A stretch of 64,000 nt of DNA from Salinisphaera sp. T31B1 (GCF_040361275.1 NZ_APNH01000001.1:434001-498000), one strand, 5' to 3'. Counted from the stretch's first letter, positions 1 through 9,261 are shown. Notes: generated by a model not told the origin, from the letters alone. Made by a program: numbers and translations.

Positions 1-425
1 TGTCATGCGTGCTCCGATATAAGCTCGAAAGTACGCTCGCGGCCTCGCTGCCGGCGCAGGTCGGTATCGCCGACTATCTGCGCGGGACACATTACGACAC
101 GCATCTGACCACGCTGCGTGAACAGCTGCGCCGCCGCCGCGACGGGTTGATCGACCTTGTACGAACCCACTTTCCGGCCGGCGTCGAGTTCACCCGGCCG
201 GAGGGCGGTTATGTCATGTGGCTGCGACTGCCGCAGGGCATCAGCGCGCGTCGGCTGTACCACCAGGCCCTGGCTGCCGGGGTGGGCATTGCCCCTGGCG
301 TGCTGTTCGGCTGCGACGACACCTTTGACGATCATATCCGCCTGAACTACGGTCACCCATCGCCGGCCGCACTGGAGCGCGGCATCGTACGGCTGGCGGG
401 CATCCTCACCGAGCAGTCCGAATAA
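1..425 (+). CDS. MocR/PdxR-type regulator, C-terminal aminotransferase-like part (5' end outside window)
   Basis: The reading frame is open from the first base and stops with TAA at 423-425, so only about 140 C-terminal residues are visible. They match the small domain of a fold-type I PLP aminotransferase as found at the C-terminus of GntR-family MocR regulators: an LRYKLESTLAASLPAQ stretch, a HLTTLREQLRRRRD helix, EGGYVMWLRLP, GVGIAPG and a closing RLNYGHP. The lysine that binds PLP and the N-terminal winged helix would lie upstream of the window. A free-standing class I/II aminotransferase is the alternative; LRYKLESTL followed by HLTTLREQLRR is more typical of MocR proteins. The target genes cannot be told from here. 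Confidence 0.75.
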   Translation, partial: SCVLRYKLESTLAASLPAQVGIADYLRGTHYDTHLTTLREQLRRRRDGLIDLVRTHFPAGVEFTRPEGGYVMWLRLPQGISARRLYHQALAAGVGIAPGVLFGCDDTFDDHIRLNYGHPSPAALERGIVRLAGILTEQSE

Positions 426-749
426 GCCTGGGCGATATCGCACGGGCACAGGCGAAACGCCGGGCCACGGCGAACAGGACCGACCACCCGGCAAACGGGC
501 GGCCCACGGTTTGCTACGACGCCGGGACGGCACGGGGCCGTGCTGGCGATTCCGGCCGCGCCGGCCGGGGCCGTTCACGTGCCGGACCGTCGCCTCATGC
601 ATCACCGGGGCCGCGCGCCGCAGCCTTCGCACACCACTGTTATGGATTCACGCCCGCGTCTGTCGCTTGGTCGCCGACGATGATGTACGGATAATGGGGC
701 CACGCTCGATCGCCGGCCCTGCCGGCGACCCAACCAGGATCTGCCCACC
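426..749. other. Intergenic region, no gene seen
   Basis: This 324-base gap separates the MocR-type gene from the cytochrome pair. Open frames across it have no recognisable protein content and run antisense to or across the gene ends. It presumably holds the promoter for the cytochromes. The only element I can point to is an AGGA at 736-739, ten bases before the GTG at 750. I see no convincing terminator. Confidence 0.5.
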
Positions 750-1475
750 GTGCCTGTTCCAAGGTTTTTGCTGCTCAGCGCCCTGCTTGCCTGGGGTCTG
801 ATCGCCGTCACGAGCGCTTCGGCGCGCGCCCAAGCGGGGGACGACGATCCGATGGCCCGGCGGCTGGCGGCCTGTACGGCCTGCCACGGGCCGCAGGGTA
901 TCGAACTCGAGGACGGCTACGTGCCTCGTATTCATGGCAAGCCGGCGGGCTATCTCTACAACCAGCTGATCAATTATCAGGACTATCGGCGGCGTAACAC
1001 GAGCATGAACCATATGGTCGCGCATCTGTCGCCTGCCTATCTCTACGAGATCGCCGATTATTTCGCCGGCCTGGATACACCCTATCCCGAGCCGGCCGCT
1101 GCGCCCGCGACCGCTGTGGCCGAACGCGGCGAACAGCTGGTCCGCCATGGTGATACCCGGGCCGATATACCGGCCTGTGCAGCCTGCCACGGCGAGCGGC
1201 TGACCGGTGTGCAGCCGAACACGCCCGGGCTCATCGGCCTGCCGCGGCAATACATCATGGCCCAACTCGGCGCCTGGCGGGTCGGCACACGACACGCGGC
1301 GGCACCGGACTGCATGCATACGATCGTCGGGCGCATGGGCCCGGGCGATATCGAAGCCGTGGCTGCCTGGCTGGCCTCGCGCCCGATTCCGACCGATACG
1401 CATCCGGTGGCAAACGCCGTACTCGACCCGCCGCTGGATTGCGGCAGCGTGCCCGTCCCGGAGCGCCGACCATGA
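750..1475 (+). CDS. Periplasmic diheme cytochrome c (c4-like)
   Basis: The 241-residue protein begins with a signal peptide (about residues 1-27, ending ASARA) and carries two c-type haem sites, CTACH at 42-46 and CAACH at 143-147, in two similar halves, as in cytochrome c4 electron carriers. Candidate axial methionines lie in the NTSMNHMV region and near the C-terminus. GTG at 750 is chosen because it gives a complete signal peptide and follows AGGA by ten bases. Its TGA overlaps the ATG of the next cytochrome (ATGA at 1472-1475), so the two should be translationally coupled. It probably passes electrons from the triheme protein or a dehydrogenase to a terminal oxidase. No dehydrogenase lies beside it. 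Confidence 0.85.
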   Translation: MPVPRFLLLSALLAWGLIAVTSASARAQAGDDDPMARRLAACTACHGPQGIELEDGYVPRIHGKPAGYLYNQLINYQDYRRRNTSMNHMVAHLSPAYLYEIADYFAGLDTPYPEPAAAPATAVAERGEQLVRHGDTRADIPACAACHGERLTGVQPNTPGLIGLPRQYIMAQLGAWRVGTRHAAAPDCMHTIVGRMGPGDIEAVAAWLASRPIPTDTHPVANAVLDPPLDCGSVPVPERRP

Positions 1476-2704
1476 GCCGAACACGCGGTTTGTCCGCGGC
1501 AGTCGTCGCGCTCGCCGGCCTGTTGAGCGTGGTCTGCCCGGCCAACGCCCAGCCGCCTACCCCCTCGGGCGATTCGAGCGTCGATCGCGGCCAGTATCTG
1601 GCCACCGTGGGCAACTGTGCCGGCTGTCATACCGCGCCTGGCGGCCAGCCGATGGCGGGCGGTCTGCACCTGGACAGCCCGTATGGGACGTTCATCACCC
1701 CCAACATCACGCCTGACGCCGACCACGGCATCGGCCGCTGGTCCGACGACGATTTCTGGCGGGCGATGCACGAAGGGCGACGGCCGGACGGCTCGGCGAT
1801 GTATCCGGCCTGTCCGTACACCAGCTATACCCATGTCGAGCGCGCCGATATCGACGCCCTGCATGCGTATCTGGGCCAGATCCCGCCGGCCGCCAACGAC
1901 ACCCCGGACCACCGGCTGGACTGGCCGTATCGCTATCGCAGCCTGCTCACGGTCTGGCAGTGGCTGTATTTCGAGCCCGGGGGGCTGGCCGACAAGCCCC
2001 AGCAGAGCCCTGCCTGGAACCGGGGCCGATATCTCGTCGAAGGCCTCGGCCACTGCAACGAATGCCATCGCGCGCGCGGACGGTTCGGAACGCTGCAGAG
2101 CGCCGACGACGCGCCGGGCGCGATGATCCACGGCTGGTACGCGCCGCCGCTGGCCGATCCGGCCCAGGCCGGTCTGCAGCAGTGGTCGATCAAGGATGCA
2201 GCGGCCTTTCTCAAGCGTGGCAAGGCCGATCATGCCGCGATGATGGGTCCCATGGCCGATGTCGTGTTCGACAGTCTCCAGTACTGGTCGGACGAGGATG
2301 CACTGGCCGCGGCCACCTATCTGAAATCCTTGCCCGCCCGTGACGTCGAATCACCCGTTCGGCTGATCCGTCTGAGCCGGGACGGCCAGCGCGCCGCCAT
2401 GGATCAGGGCCGTACGCTCTATGGCAAGCATTGCGCCGACTGTCACGGTGACAACGGGCAGGGCGGCGACGGAGCACCGGCTCTGGCCGGCAACCGCGCC
2501 GTGACGCTGGCGGATCCGATCAACGTGGCCAACATGATCCGCGGCGGCGGTTTCGCCCCGGCCACCGAGGGCAACCCGCAGCCCTACGGCATGCCGCCCT
2601 TCCACGGGTTTTCCGACCGCGAGCTGGCGGCGCTGATCAGCTATATCCGTGGCAGTTGGGGCAACCAGGCCTCGCCGGTCACCGGCACCAATCTGCGCCG
2701 ATAG
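1472..2704 (+). CDS. Triheme cytochrome c, alcohol/gluconate dehydrogenase cytochrome-subunit family
   Basis: This 410-residue exported protein has a signal peptide (about 1-26, ending PANA) and three haem-binding sites: CAGCH at 49-53, CNECH at 195-199 and CADCH at 321-325. The PYGTFITPNITPD and GRWSDDDFWRAMHEG segments are typical of the triheme subunits that serve membrane alcohol, gluconate or sorbitol dehydrogenases (AdhB-like). The ATG at 1472 overlaps the stop of the upstream cytochrome and gives a clean signal peptide; an in-frame start at 1439 would prepend charged residues. The usual catalytic flavoprotein or quinoprotein subunit is absent nearby, so the electron donor is unknown. 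Confidence 0.85.
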   Translation: MSRTRGLSAAVVALAGLLSVVCPANAQPPTPSGDSSVDRGQYLATVGNCAGCHTAPGGQPMAGGLHLDSPYGTFITPNITPDADHGIGRWSDDDFWRAMHEGRRPDGSAMYPACPYTSYTHVERADIDALHAYLGQIPPAANDTPDHRLDWPYRYRSLLTVWQWLYFEPGGLADKPQQSPAWNRGRYLVEGLGHCNECHRARGRFGTLQSADDAPGAMIHGWYAPPLADPAQAGLQQWSIKDAAAFLKRGKADHAAMMGPMADVVFDSLQYWSDEDALAAATYLKSLPARDVESPVRLIRLSRDGQRAAMDQGRTLYGKHCADCHGDNGQGGDGAPALAGNRAVTLADPINVANMIRGGGFAPATEGNPQPYGMPPFHGFSDRELAALISYIRGSWGNQASPVTGTNLRR

Positions 2705-2761
2705 ACCGAACCCCGAACACGCTGGCGCCGGGCTCCGTTCGGCGCTGGCCTGCCCGAACGT

Positions 2762-3538
2762 TCAGCCGGATGCCCGGGCCCGGCGCGCATCGATGAACGC
2801 TTGCATGCGCTGTTGAGGCTCGCCGCCGGCATACGCCTGGATCTGGGCAGCGACAGCCGCGTCACAGGTGGCCTCGAAATCGGCCTGGCTCTGCTGCCGG
2901 AACCGGGCCTTGGTCAAGCGTACTGCGGTGGCGGGCACGCCTGCCATGCGTTGCGCGCTGGCGAAGGCGGTGTCTTCCACGGCAGCTGGGTCGACCAGTT
3001 CGTTGACCAGGCCCAGCGCAGCTGCCCGGCGGCCGTCGATCAGATCGCCGGTCAGCGACAGCGCCTGATTTGCAGCCAGCCCCAGATGCAGGGACATCAG
3101 CCAGGAGCCGTAGATACTGGCCAGCCCGACCTTGACCTCCGGCTGGCCGAGACGGGCCTCGGGATAGGCTACACGCCAATCGGCGGCCAGCCCGATCTGA
3201 AAACCCACGCCGGTGGCCACCCCGTTGAAACCGGCCACCACGGGCTTGTCCATATTGCGTACGGCTGCGATCACCGCCCCCTGATGACGCATCCAGGCCT
3301 CGATCCGCGCCGCGCCAGCAAAACCGACGGCTTCGTCGAGGTCCTGGCCGGCCGAGAACGCGCGCCCGCCGGCACCGGTGATGACCACCGCCGCGACCGC
3401 CGGCTCTTCATTGAGCCCGGCCAGACAGGCGATGAAGGCATCGCGCATGGGTGCATGCATGGCGTTGAGCACATCCGGGCGGTTCAGCCGGACATGGGCG
3501 ATACCGTCGCGAACGGATGACTGGACGAACTCGGACAC
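2762..3538 (-). CDS. Enoyl-CoA hydratase/isomerase family protein
   Basis: This 258-residue crotonase-fold protein has the CoA/oxyanion segments AFSAGQDLDEA (about 61-71) and GFNGVATGVGF (about 103-113). The first catalytic glutamate is kept in GQPEVKVGL, but the usual PGAGGTQ loop is replaced by ASIYGSW and no glutamate occupies the second catalytic position before SLTGD. It may therefore act as an isomerase or on another acyl-CoA rather than as a classical hydratase. The GTG start at 3538 follows a strong GGGAGG (3544-3549). It lies downstream of pstB on the same strand, 85 bp away, with no clear terminator between, but its own ribosome site suggests independent expression. Confidence 0.8.
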   Translation of the reverse strand: MSEFVQSSVRDGIAHVRLNRPDVLNAMHAPMRDAFIACLAGLNEEPAVAAVVITGAGGRAFSAGQDLDEAVGFAGAARIEAWMRHQGAVIAAVRNMDKPVVAGFNGVATGVGFQIGLAADWRVAYPEARLGQPEVKVGLASIYGSWLMSLHLGLAANQALSLTGDLIDGRRAAALGLVNELVDPAAVEDTAFASAQRMAGVPATAVRLTKARFRQQSQADFEATCDAAVAAQIQAYAGGEPQQRMQAFIDARRARASG

Positions 3539-3623
3539 ACGTGCCTCCCAGAACGAATCGAAGGCACGAATATAAGCGCTGTACGCGTCCGCGGCTACGG
3601 TCGACGGTGTACGATCGAACGGA

Positions 3624-4448
3624 TTAGCCGTAGCGGCCGTTGATATAGTCCTCGGTGCGCTTCTTGCGCGGGTTGGTGAACATCATGTCGGTATCGCCAC
3701 ACTCCACCATTTCGCCGAGATACATGAACGCCGTCAGGTCGGAGATGCGCGCGGCCTGCTGCATGTTGTGGGTCACGATCAGCAGGGTGTAGTCGCGCTT
3801 GAGCTCTGTGAACAGTTCCTCGATCGCACCGGTGGAGATCGGATCCAGCGCCGAGGTGGGTTCGTCCAGCAGGATGACTTCCGGCTTGACCGCGATCGTG
3901 CGGGCGATACACAGGCGCTGCTGCTGGCCGCCGGACAACGACTGACCGTCCTGCTTGAGCTTGTCCTTGACCTCACCCCATAGCGAACTGCGCTTGAGCG
4001 CCCACTCCACCCGTTCGTCCATCTCGGACTTGGACAGACGCTCGTAGAGCTTCACCCCGAAGGCGATGTTGTCGTAGACGCTCATCGGAAACGGGGTGGG
4101 CTTCTGAAACACCATGCCGACCCTCGAGCGCAACAGGTTCGCATCGAGCTTGCGATCGGTGATGTCGTAGCCGTCCATTCGGATGGTGCCTTCGGTGCGC
4201 TGGCCCGGATAGAGGTTGTGGATCCGGTTGAAGCAGCGCAGCAGCGTCGACTTTCCGCAGCCGGACGGGCCGATGAAGGCCGTGGTCTGGCGGGTGGGCA
4301 CCTCCAGGCTGATGTTCTTCAGCGCATGGAACTTGTCGTAATAGAAGTTCAGGCCCTCGACCTCGATCTTGGCCGCCACCTGTTCGCGCTGTCGGCGGGC
4401 CTTGATGGTATAGCCGGTGATATCGTCGGCGGCGTGGGTCAGACTCAT
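3624..4448 (-). CDS. pstB: Phosphate ABC transporter ATPase PstB
   Basis: PstB is the ATP-hydrolysing subunit of the high-affinity phosphate importer, on the cytoplasmic face of PstC/PstA. The 274-residue protein shows Walker [10 protein letters not shown] (60-68), signature LSGGQQQR (171-178), Walker B VILLDEP (191-197) and the TSALDPIS D-loop, and ends in NGRYG like other PstB proteins. ATG 4448 is chosen because upstream in-frame sequence is only pstA antisense. It is the last gene of pstSCAB, 44 bp after pstA. The phoU that usually follows is missing here. Confidence 0.97.
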   Translation of the reverse strand: MSLTHAADDITGYTIKARRQREQVAAKIEVEGLNFYYDKFHALKNISLEVPTRQTTAFIGPSGCGKSTLLRCFNRIHNLYPGQRTEGTIRMDGYDITDRKLDANLLRSRVGMVFQKPTPFPMSVYDNIAFGVKLYERLSKSEMDERVEWALKRSSLWGEVKDKLKQDGQSLSGGQQQRLCIARTIAVKPEVILLDEPTSALDPISTGAIEELFTELKRDYTLLIVTHNMQQAARISDLTAFMYLGEMVECGDTDMMFTNPRKKRTEDYINGRYG

Positions 4449-4492
4449 TTCGATGATTCCTCGGCGCTCGCGGCGCCCGTCAGACGTAATAC

Positions 4493-5347
4493 TCAGCGCG
4501 CGACGAAGCGCGCAATGATGTTCAAGGCCAGAATGGCCATGGTCAGCAGCAACCCGCCGGTCCAGGCGAGCTGGACCAGATCCGGGATGAACGAGTTGAT
4601 GGTCATGTTCTGATAGAGCGTCATCGGCAGATTCGCCATGACGTCGTTCATGCGGGTCGTCCACTGGTTGGAGTTGAGCGCGGTGAAGATCAGCGGCGCG
4701 GTCTCGCCGCTGATACGCGCACAGCCCAGCAGCACGCCGGTGACGATGCCCGCCCGGGCCCCGGAGTAGCAGACCTTGGTGACGATCAGCCAGCGGTGAG
4801 CCCCCAGCGCCGACGCCGCTTCGCGCAGGCTCTGCGGCACCAGCCCGAGCTGGTCCTCGGTGGTGCGCACCACCACCGGCAGCAGGATGATCGCCAGAGC
4901 CACGCCGCCAGCCCAGCCGGAGAAATGGCCCATGGGCTGGACCATGACCGCATAGATGAACAGGCCGACGATGATCGACGGCGCCGAGAGCAGGATATCG
5001 CTGATGAAACGGATCACGTTGGCGAGCTTGCCGTCACGCCCATACTCGGCCAGCCATGTGCCGGCGGCGATACCGACCACCGTGCCGATGACGGTGCCGG
5101 CCGCGGTCATCATCAGGCTGCCGACGATCGCGTTGCCCAGGCCGCCGCCGGACATCATGGTGCGCTCGGTGAACACCGACAGGCTCAGGCCGGGCAGCCC
5201 CTGAATGAGCAGCTCGGCGACGATCAGCGCCAGCCACACCACGCCGAACAGCGTGGCCCCGGTACAGGCGAACACGAACACGCTGTTGCGCCAGCGCCGA
5301 CGCCGGTACAGCCCGATATCGCGAATCTCGAAGGCATGACTAGCCAT
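4493..5347 (-). CDS. pstA: Phosphate ABC transporter permease PstA
   Basis: This is one of the two membrane subunits of the phosphate importer, about 284 residues with roughly six transmembrane segments. The coupling region [23 protein letters not shown] that contacts PstB, the [10 protein letters not shown] segment and the [13 protein letters not shown] motif are characteristic of PstA. ATG 5347 is preferred; GTG 5353 two codons upstream is also possible. Either overlaps the end of pstC, which indicates coupled translation in the pst operon. Confidence 0.95.
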   Translation of the reverse strand: MASHAFEIRDIGLYRRRRWRNSVFVFACTGATLFGVVWLALIVAELLIQGLPGLSLSVFTERTMMSGGGLGNAIVGSLMMTAAGTVIGTVVGIAAGTWLAEYGRDGKLANVIRFISDILLSAPSIIVGLFIYAVMVQPMGHFSGWAGGVALAIILLPVVVRTTEDQLGLVPQSLREAASALGAHRWLIVTKVCYSGARAGIVTGVLLGCARISGETAPLIFTALNSNQWTTRMNDVMANLPMTLYQNMTINSFIPDLVQLAWTGGLLLTMAILALNIIARFVAR

Positions 5348-6275
5348 GGGCACGATCCATCTTGCGCAGCATCAGGCGCGCTGCGGTGAGCACGAGCAGG
5401 GTGATCAAAAACAGCACGAGACCCAGTGCGAGCAGCGCCGAGCGCTGGGCCCCGTCGGCCTCGGGAAACTGGTTGGCGATGAGGGCTGCGATCGATGTGC
5501 CCTGGCCGAACAGCGTCGGCGCGAAGAACAGGTTGTTGCCGATCACGAACGTCACCGCCATGGTCTCGCCCAGCGCGCGGCCGAGCCCGAGGATGATCGC
5601 ACCGACCACGCCGCCCTTGACCGACGGCAGCAGGATCGAGCGGGTGACCTCCCAGGTGGTCGCACCCACGCCGTAGGCCGATTCACGGGTGGCCTTGGGC
5701 ACGGTCATGAGCACGTCCCGGGTGACCGACGTGATAAACGGAATGATCATGATCGCCAGAATCAGCCCGGCGGTGAACAGACCGGTGCCGGCCGGCAGCA
5801 CACTCGGAAAATACCGCTGCAGGAACGGCGCGAGCACCTGCACACCCCACATGCCGTAGATGATCGACGGCACGCCGGCCAGCAGCTCTACCGTGGTGGC
5901 CAGGGGCTGGCGCAACTTCGACGGGCATTTCTCGGTGAGGAATACCGCGATACCGATAGAGATCGGCGCTGCGATCAGGATCGCGATAGCCGACGACACG
6001 AGGGTGCCGTAGATCGCCGGCAGCGCGCCGAAGATTTCCTGGTTCGCCGACCAGCGATTGAGGGTGAAGAAATCGAATCCGAAGGTTGCGAACGTCGAGT
6101 AGCCCGCCACTGCCAGCGAAGCGATGATCGCGAACAGGGTGACCAGCACGAGCATGGCGAACACGAAGGTCGTGCCCTGGAAGGCCAGATCGAGCCGGTG
6201 GTTGCGGCCCAGCGCCCGGAGCCGATGCTGATCGGCGCCCAGCGGCATATTCGACGGATATTCAGGCGTTGACAT
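5340..6275 (-). CDS. pstC: Phosphate ABC transporter permease PstC
   Basis: This is the partner permease of PstA, about 311 residues. After a polar N-terminus come about six membrane segments. The PAIYGTLVSSAIAI, GVPSIIYGMWG and GRALGETMAVTFVIGN segments are typical PstC signatures, and the cytoplasmic loop with PKATRESAYGVGAT is the ATPase-contact region. The ATG at 6275 (MSTPEYP) is more plausible than an in-frame TTG at 6302. It lies 105 bp downstream of pstS with no terminator seen, so the four pst genes form one operon. Confidence 0.95.
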   Translation of the reverse strand: MSTPEYPSNMPLGADQHRLRALGRNHRLDLAFQGTTFVFAMLVLVTLFAIIASLAVAGYSTFATFGFDFFTLNRWSANQEIFGALPAIYGTLVSSAIAILIAAPISIGIAVFLTEKCPSKLRQPLATTVELLAGVPSIIYGMWGVQVLAPFLQRYFPSVLPAGTGLFTAGLILAIMIIPFITSVTRDVLMTVPKATRESAYGVGATTWEVTRSILLPSVKGGVVGAIILGLGRALGETMAVTFVIGNNLFFAPTLFGQGTSIAALIANQFPEADGAQRSALLALGLVLFLITLLVLTAARLMLRKMDRAHG

Positions 6276-6380
6276 GCGATGACCGATGGTTGGCTTTGGC
6301 AACGGATCCCGGAGTCGGGAAAAGCCGCGGACCTGCGTCCGCGGCTGATCGATCCGAGATGAAGGGCTTGGCCCGTCCGA

Positions 6381-7421
6381 TTACTTGTCCCAGACCGCTT
6401 TGCCGTCGGCCTTGATCTGGCTCCAGACCTGCTCGCGGACCAGCTCGGCCACGTTCGACGGGATCGGCACATAGTTGAGCTCGGTGGCCGCGTCGTCGCC
6501 GTTCTCATAGGCCCAGTCGAAGAAGGCCAGCGCCCGCTTGGCGGCCTCGGCGTCCTTGACGTCGGTGTGCATCAGGATGAAAGACGCACCCACGATCGGC
6601 CAGCTGCCCTCGCCCGGCTGGTTGGTCAGCACCAGGTACATGCCTTCGGCGTCCTTCCAGTCGGCGTTGCCGGCAGCGGCCTTGAAGCTCTCGATATTGG
6701 GCGTCACGAACTTGCCGGCCTTGTTCTTCATGCTGACGACGTTCAGATCGTTCTCGACCGCATAGGCATATTCGACATAGCCGATCGCCCCGTTGATCTG
6801 ACCGACCTGGCTGGCGACACCGGCATTGGCCTTGGCACCCACGCCCGACGGCCAAGCCACCGACTTGCCTTCGCCGATGTTGGTCTTGAACTCGTCGCTG
6901 ACCTGAGCCAGGTAATGGGTGAACAGGAAGTTCGTGCCCGAGCCCTCGGCGCGATAGACCGGCGTGATGTTGGTCGAAGGCAGATCGACGCCTTCGTTGA
7001 GCTGGGCGATAGCCTTGTCGTTCCACTTCTTGATCTTGCCCTGATAGATATCGGCCAGGGTCTTGCCGTCGAGCTTGAGCCCGCCCTTGTCCACGCCTTC
7101 GACATGCACCACCGGCACCACGCCGCCGGTGATCTGCGGCCACTGCACCAGCGTGTTCTTCTTGAGCTCTTCGGGCTTGAGCGGCGCATCGGAGGCGCCG
7201 AAGGTCACCGTGCGTGCGCTGATCTGCTGAATACCGCCGCCGGAACCGATGGCCTGGTAGTTGAGGCCGATATCCGTCTCGTTCTGGTAGGCATCGGCCC
7301 ACTTCGAATAGACCGGATACGGGAAGGTCGCACCCGCACCGTTGATGGACTGGGCCATCGCACCGGCACTGGCGCACATGAGGCTGCCGACAGCGGCCGC
7401 GGTCAAAAGACGTTTGAACAT
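6381..7421 (-). CDS. pstS: Periplasmic phosphate-binding protein PstS
   Basis: This 346-residue protein binds orthophosphate in the periplasm and delivers it to PstCA. A 23-residue signal peptide (cleavage after AMA) precedes the classic start SINGAGATFPYPVYSKWAD. Ligand-loop features GSGGGIQQ, GASDAPL and RAEGSGTNFLFTHYL (Arg-x-x-Gly-Ser-Gly-Thr) are intact. The ATG at 7421 follows AGGAG by a suitable distance. A probable PhoB site and -10 element lie 50-95 bp upstream, so induction under phosphate limitation is expected. Confidence 0.97.
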   Translation of the reverse strand: MFKRLLTAAAVGSLMCASAGAMAQSINGAGATFPYPVYSKWADAYQNETDIGLNYQAIGSGGGIQQISARTVTFGASDAPLKPEELKKNTLVQWPQITGGVVPVVHVEGVDKGGLKLDGKTLADIYQGKIKKWNDKAIAQLNEGVDLPSTNITPVYRAEGSGTNFLFTHYLAQVSDEFKTNIGEGKSVAWPSGVGAKANAGVASQVGQINGAIGYVEYAYAVENDLNVVSMKNKAGKFVTPNIESFKAAAGNADWKDAEGMYLVLTNQPGEGSWPIVGASFILMHTDVKDAEAAKRALAFFDWAYENGDDAATELNYVPIPSNVAELVREQVWSQIKADGKAVWDK

Positions 7422-7471
7422 GGTTTCTCCTGATCGGACGCCCGTGGCGCCCCCCGTGAATGTCAGGAGAA

Positions 7472-7516
7472 AGTCTAGGCCTGCTTTGTGACAGTTCTGC
7501 TACACAATCATGACGC
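7472..7516 (-). promoter_or_regulatory. Probable Pho box and -10 element of pstS
   Basis: Read on the minus strand there are three 7-bp repeats in 11-bp phase: GCGTCAT (7510-7516), GTGTAGC (7499-7505) and CTGTCAC (7488-7494). The last matches the PhoB half-site CTGTCAT/C fully, the first at 5 of 7 and the middle at only 3 of 7. Ten bases beyond the final repeat is TAGACT (7472-7477), a -10-like hexamer about 50 bases before the pstS ATG. This is the layout of PhoB-activated promoters, where the Pho box replaces the -35. Confidence 0.7.
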
Positions 7517-7518
7517 AT

Positions 7519-7544
7519 AAAAAACCCCGCTCGGGGCGGGGTTT
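7519..7544 (-). terminator. Rho-independent terminator of leuA
   Basis: There is a perfect 9-bp stem, AAACCCCGC (7522-7530) with GCGGGGTTT (7536-7544), and a 5-base loop. On the minus strand it ends in a run of T, and it lies 23 bases beyond the leuA stop. It sits between leuA and the pstS promoter, so it insulates the two. Confidence 0.9.
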
Positions 7545-7566
7545 ACAGCGCATTCGAGGTGTCCGA

Positions 7567-9261
7567 TCAGCTCGCCAGGGCCGTCAGTCCGCCGCGCTGG
7601 CCGGTTTCGTCGGCCTCGCGTGACAGGTTCAGCGCGCCGATGATCGCCTTGAGCGAGGCGCTGACCGTATCGGCATCCTCGGCGACCGCCGGTATCCGGA
7701 CCGTACCCGAGCGCAGCTGCACGAAGGCGATGGCATTGGCATCGGAGCCGGCCGACAGCGCGTGCTCGGAATAGTCGACCACGGCCACATCCTCGCCCGA
7801 ATGGCTCTGCCAGGCGTTGACGAACGCCGACATCGGCCCGTTGCCCCGGCCTTCCAGCGTGAACTGCTCGCCATTCTGCTCGAGCGTCACCACCAGCGAC
7901 TGGCCGTCAGAGGCCCGACTCAGCCCGTAGTCGACCAGCGCGATCGGCGCGCTGCGGGCGAAATGCGCAAACAGCAGATCGCGTATCTGGGTACTCGACA
8001 ACTCGCCGGCCGTCCGTTCGCTTTCGGCCTGAACATGCGGCGCGAGTGCCAGCATCATCCAGCGTGGCAGGTTGATGCCGAAATCGCGCTCCAGCAGGAA
8101 GGCCATGCCGCCCTTGCCGGACTGGCTGTTCACGCGGATGACTGCCTGATAGTCGCGGCCGATATCGCGCGGGTCGATCGGCAGATAGGCCACCTGCCAG
8201 GGCTCGTCGCCGCCCTGCTTGCGCAGCGACTTGCGGATCGCATCCTGATGGCTGCCGGAAAACGCCGTATAGACCAGTTCGCCCACCCACGGGTGCCGCG
8301 GGTGCAACGGAATGCCGGTGCATTCGTGTACCACCCGGATGATGCGATCCGGGTTGGACAGATCCAGCCCAGGGTCGATGCCCTGGCCGTAGAGATTCAT
8401 CGCCAGAATCACGATGTCCATGTTGCCGGTGCGCTCACCGTTACCCAGCAGCGTGCCTTCGACCCGCTCGGCGCCTGCCAGCATGCACAATTCGGCTGCG
8501 GCTACGGCACCGCCGCGATCGTTATGGGTGTGTACCGATACGATCACCGAGTCGCGGTTCTTGACGTTCTGGCAGAAATATTCGATCTGGTCGGCATGAT
8601 GATGCGGCCCGGCCAGCTCCACCGTATTCGGCAGATTGAAGATGATCCGGTTGTCCGGCGTGGGCTGCCAGATATCCATGACCGCCTCGCAGATGCGCAC
8701 GGCGAACTCGGGCTCGGTCGAGGAAAAGCTCTCCGGCGAATACTCCAGCCGCCAGTCGACGTGCGGACGCGCATCGGCGTTGGCCTTGACCCGCTTGGCG
8801 CCTTCGACCGCGATCTGGACGATGCCGTCCTCGTCCATCTCGAACACGCGCTCGCGCTGCACGGTGGAGGTCGAGTTGTACAGATGGATGATCGCCTTCG
8901 GCACGCCTTCGAGCGACTCGAACGTGCGATCGATCAGATGATCGCGCGACTGAGTCAACGCGGCGATGGTGACGTCGTCGGGAATCTGGTCCTCGTCGAT
9001 CAGCCAGCGCACGAAGTCGTAGTCGGGCTGGCTGGCCGACGGAAAGCCGACCATGATCTCCTTGATACCGACATCCACCAACAGCTGCCAGAGCCGTTTC
9101 TTCTGTTCCACGCTCATCGGCTCGAGCAGGGCCTGGTTGCCGTCACGCAGATCTTCACTGACCCAGATGGGGGCCTTGTCGAGATCGCGATCGGGCCAGG
9201 TCCGTTCGAAACCGGTCACCCGGGGTATCGGGCGGTACTTGCGATGGTCGAAACGAGTCAT
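7567..9261 (-). CDS. leuA: 2-isopropylmalate synthase LeuA (long form)
   Basis: LeuA condenses acetyl-CoA with 2-oxoisovalerate to 2-isopropylmalate, the first committed step of leucine synthesis. The 564-residue length fits the longer LeuA class. The catalytic barrel shows SEDLRDGNQ (Arg39-Asp40), the metal-binding HTHNDRGG segment (about 243-250) and EGTLLGNGERTGN. A C-terminal regulatory domain follows from about residue 425, so leucine feedback is likely. ATG 9261 follows AAGGA. It stands alone, divergent from an Lrp-family gene and closed by a strong terminator; leuB, leuC and leuD are not in the window. Confidence 0.95.
   Translation of the reverse strand: MTRFDHRKYRPIPRVTGFERTWPDRDLDKAPIWVSEDLRDGNQALLEPMSVEQKKRLWQLLVDVGIKEIMVGFPSASQPDYDFVRWLIDEDQIPDDVTIAALTQSRDHLIDRTFESLEGVPKAIIHLYNSTSTVQRERVFEMDEDGIVQIAVEGAKRVKANADARPHVDWRLEYSPESFSSTEPEFAVRICEAVMDIWQPTPDNRIIFNLPNTVELAGPHHHADQIEYFCQNVKNRDSVIVSVHTHNDRGGAVAAAELCMLAGAERVEGTLLGNGERTGNMDIVILAMNLYGQGIDPGLDLSNPDRIIRVVHECTGIPLHPRHPWVGELVYTAFSGSHQDAIRKSLRKQGGDEPWQVAYLPIDPRDIGRDYQAVIRVNSQSGKGGMAFLLERDFGINLPRWMMLALAPHVQAESERTAGELSSTQIRDLLFAHFARSAPIALVDYGLSRASDGQSLVVTLEQNGEQFTLEGRGNGPMSAFVNAWQSHSGEDVAVVDYSEHALSAGSDANAIAFVQLRSGTVRIPAVAEDADTVSASLKAIIGALNLSREADETGQRGGLTALAS

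Noticed and set aside
648-1484. Long open frame antisense to the diheme cytochrome
   Set aside because: It is a GC-rich shadow with no recognisable domain, while the sense strand has two haem motifs and a signal peptide.
2705-2761. Terminator between the triheme cytochrome and the crotonase gene
   Set aside because: Only short imperfect inverted repeats without a T-run are present; too weak to call.
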